Assembly: GCA_964496705.1 (NCBI GenBank)
Contig: CAZCBJ010000091.1
Span: 1 to 14,619 of the forward strand
Length of the DNA: 14,619 nucleotides
Source: CAZCBJ01 sp964496705
Lineage (GTDB): Bacteria; Chloroflexota; Anaerolineae; Anaerolineales; Anaerolineaceae
Direction: 5' to 3'
The notes under the pieces are model-generated. The model was given only the letters and a program-made list of their open reading frames with translations. It was not told the DNA's origin and did no database searches. This document shows positions 7,088-13,049 of this stretch, one piece after another. Position numbers and translations under genes: made by a program. The first letter of the stretch is position 1. Each line of letters starts with the position of its first letter.

Positions 7088-8989
7088 ATGCGTGTGATTG
7101 GCACTGCCGGTCACGTGGATCACGGCAAATCCTCGCTGGTTCAAGCACTCACCGGCACAAATCCTGACCGCTTGAAAGAAGAACAGGAGCGGCAGATGAC
7201 CATTGAGCTGGGCTTTGCCTGGTTCACGCTCCCGGAGGGTGAAGAGGTGGGGGTGGTGGATGTGCCCGGACATCGTGATTTCATCGAAAACATGCTGGCC
7301 GGCGTGGGCGGAATAGACGCAGTGTTGTTTGTAGTGGCGGCTGATGAAGGGGTGATGCCTCAGACCCGCGAGCACCTGGCCATTCTGGATATCTTGCAGA
7401 TTCCTGCGGGTGTGATTGTGCTGACGAAGATCGACCTGGCCGAAGACGACGATTGGCTTGAATTGGTCGCAAGCGATGTGCGCCAGGTCGCAGCCGGAAC
7501 GGTGCTGGCGAATGCACCGCTTGTGCGGGTCTCGGCGCGCAGCGGCGCGGGGCTGGATAACTTAAGAAAAGTTTTGAGTGAAATATTAAGCCGCCAACCG
7601 GAACGCCCCAATCTGGGACGCCCGCGGCTGCCGGTGGATCGGGTCTTCACCATCGCCGGCTTTGGCACGGTGGTGACCGGCACGCTGCTGGATGGCGAGC
7701 TGCGGCTGGGTGATGATGTGGAATTTTCACCGGGCGGTCTGCGCGGCAGGGTGCGGGGTTTGCAGAGCCACAAACATAAAGTCGAGGTAGCTTCACCGGG
7801 CAGCCGGACCGCCGTGAACGTCAGCGGGGTGAACGTGGAGCAGGTGGCGCGGGGCGAGGTGCTGACCCGTCCGGGGTTGTACCGTCCTTCCCGGCTGGTG
7901 GATGTTCACTTTCGCCTGCTGCCCGATGCCAGCGCACCGCTGCGGCACAACACCGGGGTGAAGTTTTTTCTGGGCGCGGCCGAAGTCACCGCCCGGGCGC
8001 GACTGCTGGGGGTGGAAGAACTGCAGCCGGGTAAAGAAGGTTGGCTGCAAATCGAGCTGCAAGAACCGGTGGTCGCCGTGCGCGGGGATCACTATGTGCT
8101 GCGCCGTCCGTCGCCGGGCGAGACGCTGGGAGGCGGGATCGTGGTGGACGCCCAGCCGGCACGCCGGCATAAGCGATTTTCGGCGGAGACACTGGCGCGC
8201 CTCGAGTCGCTGCGCCAGGGGACGCCGGGCGATCTGTTGCTGCAGGCCAGTCTGGCGGGTGGTGCGATGAGCCTGCGCGAGCTGGTCGAACGCGCCCACC
8301 TGTCGGAAGAACAGGCTCGTGCAGGCCTGTTGGAGTTGCGTGAAAGCGGCGCGTTGGCGCAATTGGAATCCGGTGAGCTGGAACCGCGCAGCAGCGGCAT
8401 GGTCATGGCGCGCAACCAGTGGGAAGCCATCACCGACCGCGCACTGCACGTGGTGGAGCAGTATCACCACGCTTATCCCTTGCGCCGCGGAATGCAACGC
8501 GAGGAATTGAAAAGCCGCCTGAAATTGACGCCGCGTTTGTTCAATCTGGCTCTGCAACACTGGCTGGAGAAGGGATTGCTGGTGGAACAAGGTGCGCTGC
8601 GGTTGCCGGCTTTTGCGCTGCGCCTGACGCCGCGCCAGCAGGCCCAGGTGAACGGCCTTCTGACCCGCTTTGCCGCTGCTCCGTATGCTCCGCCATCGGT
8701 CAAGGAATGTCAGGCGGAGGTGGGCGACGAGCTGTTCAATTCGATGATCGAGCTTGAGATGCTGGTGAGGGTGTCTGCGGAGGTCGTGTTTCGCGCAGAG
8801 GATTACCAGGCGCTGCGCGAAGGGGTGTTGCAGCATTTTGAGCGCGAGCCCAGCCTGACCGTGGCGCAGTTCCGCGACCGGTTCACCACCAGCCGCCGCT
8901 ATGTGCTGGCTTTTCTGGAGCATCTCGATGCGATTGGCGTCACCCAGCGCAGCGGCGACGAGCGAACCCTGCGTAAAACGAAAATCTGA
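7088..8989 (+). CDS. selB: Selenocysteine-specific translation elongation factor SelB
   Basis: A 633-residue GTPase that delivers Sec-tRNA(Sec) to the ribosome at UGA codons marked by a SECIS element. The EF-Tu-like G domain is complete: G1 GHVDHGKS (8-15), G2 Thr38 in MTIELGFA, G3 DVPGH (58-62), G4 TKID (113-116, Thr instead of the usual Asn) and G5 SA (149-150). Domain 2 begins near residue 182 (DRVFTIAGFGTVVTGTL) and domain 3 near 268. From about 360 to the end it has the winged-helix array that binds SECIS RNA in bacterial SelB. Length and order match bacterial SelB. AAGG at 7076-7079 serves as ribosome-binding site, overlapping the upstream stop. No selA, selD or tRNA(Sec) gene is visible here, so whether the host makes selenoproteins cannot be decided from this window. 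Confidence 0.95.
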   Translation: MRVIGTAGHVDHGKSSLVQALTGTNPDRLKEEQERQMTIELGFAWFTLPEGEEVGVVDVPGHRDFIENMLAGVGGIDAVLFVVAADEGVMPQTREHLAILDILQIPAGVIVLTKIDLAEDDDWLELVASDVRQVAAGTVLANAPLVRVSARSGAGLDNLRKVLSEILSRQPERPNLGRPRLPVDRVFTIAGFGTVVTGTLLDGELRLGDDVEFSPGGLRGRVRGLQSHKHKVEVASPGSRTAVNVSGVNVEQVARGEVLTRPGLYRPSRLVDVHFRLLPDASAPLRHNTGVKFFLGAAEVTARARLLGVEELQPGKEGWLQIELQEPVVAVRGDHYVLRRPSPGETLGGGIVVDAQPARRHKRFSAETLARLESLRQGTPGDLLLQASLAGGAMSLRELVERAHLSEEQARAGLLELRESGALAQLESGELEPRSSGMVMARNQWEAITDRALHVVEQYHHAYPLRRGMQREELKSRLKLTPRLFNLALQHWLEKGLLVEQGALRLPAFALRLTPRQQAQVNGLLTRFAAAPYAPPSVKECQAEVGDELFNSMIELEMLVRVSAEVVFRAEDYQALREGVLQHFEREPSLTVAQFRDRFTTSRRYVLAFLEHLDAIGVTQRSGDERTLRKTKI

Positions 8990-8990
8990 T

Positions 8991-9019
8991 TTGACAAAGT
9001 GACATTCAGCCTGTATAAT
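8991..9019 (+). promoter_or_regulatory. Consensus sigma-70-type promoter of the rplU operon
   Basis: TTGACA at 8991-8996 and TATAAT at 9014-9019, separated by exactly 17 bp, match both consensus hexamers perfectly. The -35 box starts 2 nt after the selB stop codon. The predicted transcript start is about 9026, which gives a 5' leader of about 120 nt before rplU. A strong constitutive promoter fits ribosomal protein genes. Confidence 0.93.
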
Positions 9020-9025
9020 AGCCTT

Positions 9026-9147
9026 CGCCTTGCCCCGGCAGGTTCATTGGCTGGGGCTTGTGATTGTAAACCCCAACTTCCCCGACGCCCGGCGCGCAGC
9101 CGTTGGCGCAGGGTGAGCGGTGAAGTGAAGATTGGAGAAAAGGAAAA
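9026..9147 (+). promoter_or_regulatory. Structured 5' leader of the rplU-rpmA-L31 operon
   Basis: The approximately 120-nt untranslated leader contains two good stem-loops. The first pairs GCCCCGGC (9032-9039) with GCTGGGGC (9050-9057), eight pairs with one G-U. The second pairs CCC-CGCC-CGGC with GCCG-GGCG-GGG between 9081 and 9113, eleven pairs with a small bulge and an internal loop. An alternative pairing of TGGGG (9052-9056) with CCCCA (9071-9075) would compete with the first. Neither hairpin is followed by a T-run, so these are not simple terminators. A ribosomal-protein-responsive leader (L21 leaders are known in Firmicutes) is plausible but inferred. The ribosome-binding site AGGA is at 9141-9144. 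Confidence 0.5.
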
Positions 9148-9465
9148 ATGAAGTACGTTATCGTCGAGAGCGGCGGTAAGCAGTTCAAAGCCGTCGAAGG
9201 TGCCATCCTTGAGGTGGACCGCCTGGAAAATGAAGCCGGAGACAAAATTACACTGGGTTCCGTGCTTCTGGTTGTGAATGATGATGCAGTCTCTGTCGGT
9301 ACACCGTTGGTTGCGGGCGCGAAGGTGGAGACCACCGTGGTTGAGCATGTCAAAGGCCCCAAGGTGATTATCTTCAAATACAGCCCCAAAAAGCGCATCC
9401 GCGTGAAGAACGGGCACCGGCAGCAGTACACCCGTCTTAAAGTTGATTCGATTGTTACGGAGTAG
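9148..9465 (+). CDS. rplU: 50S ribosomal protein L21 (bL21)
   Basis: A 105-residue protein of normal length for bacterial L21, a 23S rRNA-binding protein of the large subunit. It opens with MKYVIVESGGKQFKA, the typical start, and carries the conserved C-terminal YSPKKRIRVKNGHRQQYTRL segment. AGGA lies a few bases before ATG. It is first in an operon with rpmA (5 nt gap) and the L31 gene, behind a consensus promoter and a structured leader. Confidence 0.97.
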   Translation: MKYVIVESGGKQFKAVEGAILEVDRLENEAGDKITLGSVLLVVNDDAVSVGTPLVAGAKVETTVVEHVKGPKVIIFKYSPKKRIRVKNGHRQQYTRLKVDSIVTE

Positions 9466-9470
9466 CAGCA

Positions 9471-9734
9471 ATGGCACACAAAAAAGGTGGCGGTTCCAGC
9501 CGCAATGGTCGTGATAGCAATGCTCAGCGCCTGGGTGTGAAGCGCTTTGCCGGCGAGCGCGTGCTTTCTGGCAATATCCTCGTTCGTCAGCGCGGGACGC
9601 GCATCAAGCCAGGGCAGAATGTGGATATTGGCAAGGATGATACCCTGTTCGCCACAGCCGAAGGTCTGGTGGTCTATGAGACCCTGCCCACCGGTCAGAA
9701 GCGCGTCAGCGTGATGCCCGTCGAGGCAGCCTAG
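9471..9734 (+). CDS. rpmA: 50S ribosomal protein L27 (bL27)
   Basis: An 87-residue protein with the classic L27 N-terminus MAHKKGGGSSRNGRDS, whose flexible tail reaches towards the peptidyl transferase centre. It continues through LGVKRFAGERV and ILVRQRGTRIKPG. It starts directly at the mature AHKKG form, so it lacks the cleavable leader peptide that Prp protease removes in Firmicutes. The Shine-Dalgarno GGAG (9459-9462) overlaps the rplU stop, and the gap is only 5 nt, indicating translational coupling. Confidence 0.97.
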   Translation: MAHKKGGGSSRNGRDSNAQRLGVKRFAGERVLSGNILVRQRGTRIKPGQNVDIGKDDTLFATAEGLVVYETLPTGQKRVSVMPVEAA

Positions 9735-9746
9735 TCCTTAACGCTA

Positions 9747-9789
9747 CCTGCCCCGTCTGGCGCATAACTCAATGCCTGACGGCTGCAGG
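9747..9789 (+). promoter_or_regulatory. Strong stem-loop between rpmA and the L31 gene
   Basis: CCTGC (9747-9751) pairs with GCAGG (9785-9789), CCGTC (9753-9757) with GACGG (9778-9782), and GGCG (9759-9762) with TGCC (9773-9776). That is fourteen pairs including one G-U, with a 1x2 internal loop and a T-T mismatch. The loop is ten bases. No T-run follows, so it is not a Rho-independent terminator. It ends 27 nt before the L31 start codon, close to the AAAGG ribosome-binding site (9801-9805). A translational control element or a processing site separating the expression of L31 from L21/L27 is plausible. E. coli L31 is known to be autoregulated, but this structure is only inferred to be regulatory. 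Confidence 0.5.
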
Positions 9790-9816
9790 AGTAATCTACG
9801 AAAGGTACTGAATAAA

Positions 9817-10293
9817 ATGAAAAAGGGAATTCACCCGACATATTACCCGGAAGCTCAGGTGATCTGCGCCTGCGGCAATACCTGGAATACCGGCTCGACC
9901 CGCAAGGTCATTCGCACCGAAGTATGCTCCAAGTGTCATCCGTTCTTCACCGGTCAACAGCAGCGTTTGATTGATATTGAAGGGCAGGTGGATCGCTTCT
10001 ACCGCAAGCTGCAAGCCCGCCAGGAATTTGTGGACCAGAAAAAGGCCCGCGAAAACGCGCGCACTTCTCCCGATCGCCCGGTCACTGAATTGAACCTGGG
10101 CACCCGCCCCACCGATGCGCTGGCCAGGGCCAATCTGATCACGGTTGGACAGGTATTGGAAAAATTGGCTGAGGGCGAGCAGGCGATGCTGGACATTGAG
10201 GGTTTCGGGCGCAAATCGCTGATCGACCTGAAGAAAAAGCTGCGCCAGTTGGGCTACAATGTGCCGGCTGCAGCCGAAGAAATCGCTGTCTGA
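9817..10293 (+). CDS. rpmE: Ribosomal protein L31 fused to an RNA polymerase alpha-CTD-like domain
   Basis: A 158-residue protein, about twice the length of ordinary L31. Residues 1 to about 70 are zinc-type L31: MKKGIHPTYY start, C17 and C19 (ICACG), C37 and C40 (CSKC), then HPFFTGQQ. A charged helical linker follows (about 60-88). Residues 89-148 match the C-terminal helix-hairpin-helix domain of RNA polymerase alpha. R97 aligns with E. coli alpha R265, and G131, K133 and S134 with G296, K298 and S299, while N268 is D100. The frame is continuous. I chose ATG at 9817 because it begins the canonical L31 N-terminus and has AAAGG 11 nt upstream. The in-frame ATG at 9772 lies in a stem-loop without a ribosome-binding site. 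L31 sits in intersubunit bridge B1b, so the extra domain should project near the 30S head. Its partner (DNA, RNA or protein) is unknown. Confidence 0.9.
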   Translation: MKKGIHPTYYPEAQVICACGNTWNTGSTRKVIRTEVCSKCHPFFTGQQQRLIDIEGQVDRFYRKLQARQEFVDQKKARENARTSPDRPVTELNLGTRPTDALARANLITVGQVLEKLAEGEQAMLDIEGFGRKSLIDLKKKLRQLGYNVPAAAEEIAV

Positions 10294-10313
10294 TATCTTT
10301 GTAGATCGATCCT

Positions 10314-10347
10314 TCCCCCTTCTGGTTCAGACTGGAAGGGGGATTTT
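10314..10347 (+). terminator. Intrinsic terminator of the ribosomal protein operon
   Basis: TCCCCCTTC (10314-10322) pairs with GAAGGGGGA (10335-10343). The stem extends inward through TGGT and ACTG (two G-U pairs) to a four-base TCAG loop, thirteen pairs in all. A TTTT run follows at 10344-10347, with more T-rich sequence after it. It begins 20 nt after the L31 stop codon. Confidence 0.92.
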
Positions 10348-10375
10348 CTTTAAGTTTTTCGGGGCGCATTTGCGG

Positions 10376-10381
10376 TAAAAT
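10376..10381 (+). promoter_or_regulatory. Possible -10 box for the tdk operon
   Basis: TAAAAT matches five of six -10 positions and lies between the upstream terminator and tdk, 28 nt before the ATG. No -35 hexamer or extended -10 is convincing. A promoter is expected here because a terminator precedes the operon, but this exact box is a weak call. Confidence 0.3.
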
Positions 10382-10409
10382 CGGTTTATCTTTTACGGCG
10401 AGGGAAGCC

Positions 10410-10988
10410 ATGAAGCATCATTCGGGGTCGGTTGAGGTGGTGTGCGGTTCGATGTTCAGCGGCAAAACAGAGGAATTGATCCGCCGCTTGCGCCGGGCGG
10501 TGATCGCCCGCCAAAAGGTGCAAGTGTTCAAGCCAGCCATTGATATCCGCTATGCAGAACAAAAAGTGGCATCGCACGCCGGGATGGCTTTTGAAGCGAT
10601 CCCCATCCAGGCGGCTGGAGAAATCCTGGAAAGATTGGAGCCGGATACAACCGTGGTGGGCGTGGACGAATCCCAATTTTTTGATCCCGAAATTGTGCCG
10701 GTGGTGCAGCAACTGGCTGACCGCGGTATTCGGGTGATAGTGGCCGGACTGGACCAGGATTTTCGCGGCGAGCCCTTTGGCAGCATGCCCATCCTGCTGG
10801 CGCTGGCTGAGCAGGTGCTCAAGCTGCAGGCCATTTGTGTGATCTGTGGTGAGCCTGCCACCCGCACCCAGCGCCTGGTTAACGGTAGGCCGGCGCATTA
10901 CCATGATCCAGTGGTGATCGTTGGCGCAGCGGAGATGTATGAAGCGCGCTGCCGAAAACACCATGAAGTTCCCAAAGGTAAAAAGTAG
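10410..10988 (+). CDS. tdk: Thymidine kinase (type II, TK1-like)
   Basis: A 192-residue enzyme of the usual length that phosphorylates thymidine (and deoxyuridine) with ATP in the deoxynucleoside salvage pathway. The P-loop GSMFSGKT is at 13-20 and the catalytic Glu is E87 in VDESQFFD. The zinc ligands are C143 and C146 (CVICG) plus C181 and H184 (CRKH), a zinc-binding set usual for bacterial TK1-like enzymes. AGLDQDFRGEPFG (112-124) and TRTQR (151-155) are family hallmarks. A GAGGGAAG ribosome-binding site precedes ATG at 10410. It is first in a four-gene operon behind a terminator, and hpt starts 11 nt after it, giving a salvage gene pair. Confidence 0.96.
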   Translation: MKHHSGSVEVVCGSMFSGKTEELIRRLRRAVIARQKVQVFKPAIDIRYAEQKVASHAGMAFEAIPIQAAGEILERLEPDTTVVGVDESQFFDPEIVPVVQQLADRGIRVIVAGLDQDFRGEPFGSMPILLALAEQVLKLQAICVICGEPATRTQRLVNGRPAHYHDPVVIVGAAEMYEARCRKHHEVPKGKK

Positions 10989-10999
10989 ATCGAGGCAGA

Positions 11000-11557
11000 A
11001 TGCAAGATTATCATGAGTTTCTATCCCAGATACTCATCCCCGCCGACCAGCTTCAAAATCGCATCCAGGAGCTGGCTGCGGAGATCAGTGCTGACTATCA
11101 AGGTCGGGATTTATTGCTGGTTTGCATATTGCGCGGCGGCGTGATGTTCCTGACCGACCTGATGCGCCATATCACCATCCCGCACGCGGTTGAGTTTATG
11201 GCGGTGTCTTCTTACGGCGCCGGGCGCTACGAATCGAGTGGATATGTGCGCATCACCCTGGATATGAATGTCGCCATCCATGACCGGGATGTGCTGCTGG
11301 TCGAGGACATTGTGGACAGCGGGCATACCCTCAAAGAGGTGCTGGCGCTGCTTTCCACCCGCGGCCCAAAAAGCCTGACCGTGTGCGCGTTGCTCGATAA
11401 AGCCGAGCGGCGCGAAGTGGAAGTTCCCATCCGCTACACCGGTTTCACCATACCCAATCATTATGTGTTTGGCTATGGTCTGGACATCGATGAGTACTGG
11501 CGCAATCTGCCGTTCATCGGTGTGGTAGCCCTGGAGAATTACCGCCCGAAAGGGTGA
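11000..11557 (+). CDS. hpt: Hypoxanthine phosphoribosyltransferase
   Basis: A 185-residue purine salvage enzyme that makes IMP (and often GMP) from hypoxanthine or guanine and PRPP. The PRPP-binding motif is VLLVEDIVDSGHTL (about 98-111), with the acidic pair followed by DSG. The pyrophosphate loop LRGG lies near 44-47, and the flexible-loop SSYG near 70-73. YGLDIDEYWRNLPFIG near the end is the typical Hpt C-terminal signature. GAGG at 10992-10995 precedes the ATG. The gene follows tdk by 11 nt and is followed after 6 nt by the CCA enzyme gene. Confidence 0.96.
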   Translation: MQDYHEFLSQILIPADQLQNRIQELAAEISADYQGRDLLLVCILRGGVMFLTDLMRHITIPHAVEFMAVSSYGAGRYESSGYVRITLDMNVAIHDRDVLLVEDIVDSGHTLKEVLALLSTRGPKSLTVCALLDKAERREVEVPIRYTGFTIPNHYVFGYGLDIDEYWRNLPFIGVVALENYRPKG

Positions 11558-11563
11558 GGTGAG

Positions 11564-13048
11564 GTGTTCGCTTTTCCTCCCGTGTTCACGCAGATCGTCG
11601 CCCACCTGCCACCCGGCGGGCCGGTGTATGTGGTCGGTGGGGCTATCCGCGACATATTGCTGGGACGGCCGATCCATGATATCGATTTTGCCGTGCCGGT
11701 TGGCGCGCGCAGACTGGCCAGGCAGGTGGCTGATGCGCTGGGCGGGGCGTTTTATATGCTGGATGAAGCCCGTGAAACTGCGCGGGTGGTGCTGGGCGTG
11801 GAGGATGGCGAGCGCATGCTGCTGGATTTTGCCCTGCTGCGCGGGGACAGTGTGGAAGATGATTTGCGCGCCCGCGATTTCAGCGCGAATGCGCTTGCGC
11901 TGGAAGCGCGCCAGGTTGAGCGCTTGATTGACCCCCTCAACGGCGCACAGGACATCCAAGACCGGCGCTTGCGCGCCTGCTCCGCGCAAAGTTTTCACGA
12001 CGACCCGGTGCGGGTCTTGCGCGCGATTCGCCTGGGCATTGACCTGGGTTTTCGATTTGAATCGCAGACATACCGCTGGCTGCTGGAAGCTACGCCGCAC
12101 CTTGCGCGGGTATCACCCGAGCGCGTGCGGGATGAGCTGTTTCGCATTTTTGAGAGCCGCCAGCCAGATACCGGCATGCGTCTGCTCGAGCAGACGGGCG
12201 CGTTGAAGGTGCTGATGCCGGAACTGCTGCCCATGCAGGGTTATGCTCAACCCGCTCCGCACCAATGGGATGTCTGGCAGCATACACTGGCACTGCTGCG
12301 CGAATTGGTTGATATTTTTCCACTGCTTGTAGATACTTTTAATGAAAAAGCCTCAGCTAATTTGATGAACGGATTGGCTGTGCTTAAGTTGGGAAAATTT
12401 CGCCAACAACTGATCGAGCATTTTCGGCAGCCGCTCAATATCAACCGCTCGCGGCGGGGGCTGTTGGTGTTGGCGGCTTTGTTTCATGACGCCGGAAAAC
12501 CCGCAACGGCAAGTCATGATAAAGATCAGCGCTTGCGTTTCTTTGGACATGAAGCGGTCAGCGCTGAGCTTCTGACTGCCCGCGCCAGGCAGTTGGCTTT
12601 CAGCCAGGACGAAATTCAATATTTGAACGCGGTGGTGCGCAACCACATGCGCATCCATCATCTTGCGCGGGAGGGCATGGTGAGCCGCAAAGCCGCCTAT
12701 CATTATTTCCGCGATACCGGTGCGGCGGGTGTGGACACCTGCCTGCTCGCTCTGGGGGATACGCTGGCCACCTATGGCACCAGTCTGGCGGTGGATGATT
12801 GGTCGGCAGAGCTGGATGTTTGCCAAAGTCTGCTGGAAATATGGTGGGAACAGGCGGATGACGTGATTCATCCGCCGCGTTTGCTGTCTGGCGATGATTT
12901 AAGGGTACAATTCCAGTTATCCCCCGGACCGCTGTTTGGCCGGATACTGAACGCTCTGGAAGAAGCGCAGGCTGGCGGTGAAGTGCTTGACCGGGAAGCT
13001 GCGCTTTCGTTTGTCCAGAAATGGTTAGATGATACCCGCGGAGTTTGA
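11564..13048 (+). CDS. cca: CCA tRNA nucleotidyltransferase (poly(A) polymerase family, HD domain)
   Basis: A 494-residue class II nucleotidyltransferase that probably adds or repairs the 3' CCA end of tRNAs. The head domain has VVGGAIRD (23-30), the catalytic aspartates D39 and D41 in HDIDF, RARDFSANALA (102-112), the DDPVRVLRAIRL neck motif (146-157) and the ERVRDELFRIF helix (186-196). An HD domain follows, with H240 in DVWQHTL and H308-D309 in LFHDAGKP, then FGHE. Between these HD elements lies a segment of about 60 residues containing NLMNGLAVLKLGKFRQQ, somewhat AT-richer than its surroundings. I recall similar segments in other Chloroflexota, so it is not necessarily foreign. The start is GTG at 11564, in a GAGGTGAGGTG context giving a ribosome-binding site 6 nt after the hpt stop. 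A poly(A) polymerase role is less likely but cannot be excluded by motif alone. Confidence 0.9.
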   Translation: MFAFPPVFTQIVAHLPPGGPVYVVGGAIRDILLGRPIHDIDFAVPVGARRLARQVADALGGAFYMLDEARETARVVLGVEDGERMLLDFALLRGDSVEDDLRARDFSANALALEARQVERLIDPLNGAQDIQDRRLRACSAQSFHDDPVRVLRAIRLGIDLGFRFESQTYRWLLEATPHLARVSPERVRDELFRIFESRQPDTGMRLLEQTGALKVLMPELLPMQGYAQPAPHQWDVWQHTLALLRELVDIFPLLVDTFNEKASANLMNGLAVLKLGKFRQQLIEHFRQPLNINRSRRGLLVLAALFHDAGKPATASHDKDQRLRFFGHEAVSAELLTARARQLAFSQDEIQYLNAVVRNHMRIHHLAREGMVSRKAAYHYFRDTGAAGVDTCLLALGDTLATYGTSLAVDDWSAELDVCQSLLEIWWEQADDVIHPPRLLSGDDLRVQFQLSPGPLFGRILNALEEAQAGGEVLDREAALSFVQKWLDDTRGV

Positions 13049-13049
13049 A

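Noticed and set aside
7793..8923. Long minus-strand open frame of 376 codons opposite selB
   Set aside because: It mirrors the codon bias of selB, is rich in His/Gln/Arg/Ala without domain features, and has no gene-like start signals. Similar shadows occur at 579-1487, 1989-2849, 6030-6860 and 11111-12100.
8990..9147. Possible tRNA(Sec) or other tRNA in the selB-rplU gap
   Set aside because: The hairpins do not assemble into a cloverleaf with acceptor, anticodon and T-arm signatures, and the region follows a perfect promoter directly, which fits a leader.
9772..9816. Upstream ATG for the L31 fusion gene
   Set aside because: It lies within a predicted stem-loop, has no ribosome-binding site, and would add 15 non-L31 residues before the canonical MKKGIHP start.
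12310..12410. AT-richer patch in cca as a foreign insertion
   Set aside because: The frame is intact and I recall comparable NLxxGLxxLKLGxxRQQ segments in other Chloroflexota CCA enzymes, so it looks lineage-typical.
13029..13049. Upstream ATG for the alpha/beta hydrolase
   Set aside because: It would overlap the end of cca by 20 bases and adds seven residues outside the family start. ATG at 13050 has a CGGAG ribosome-binding site.
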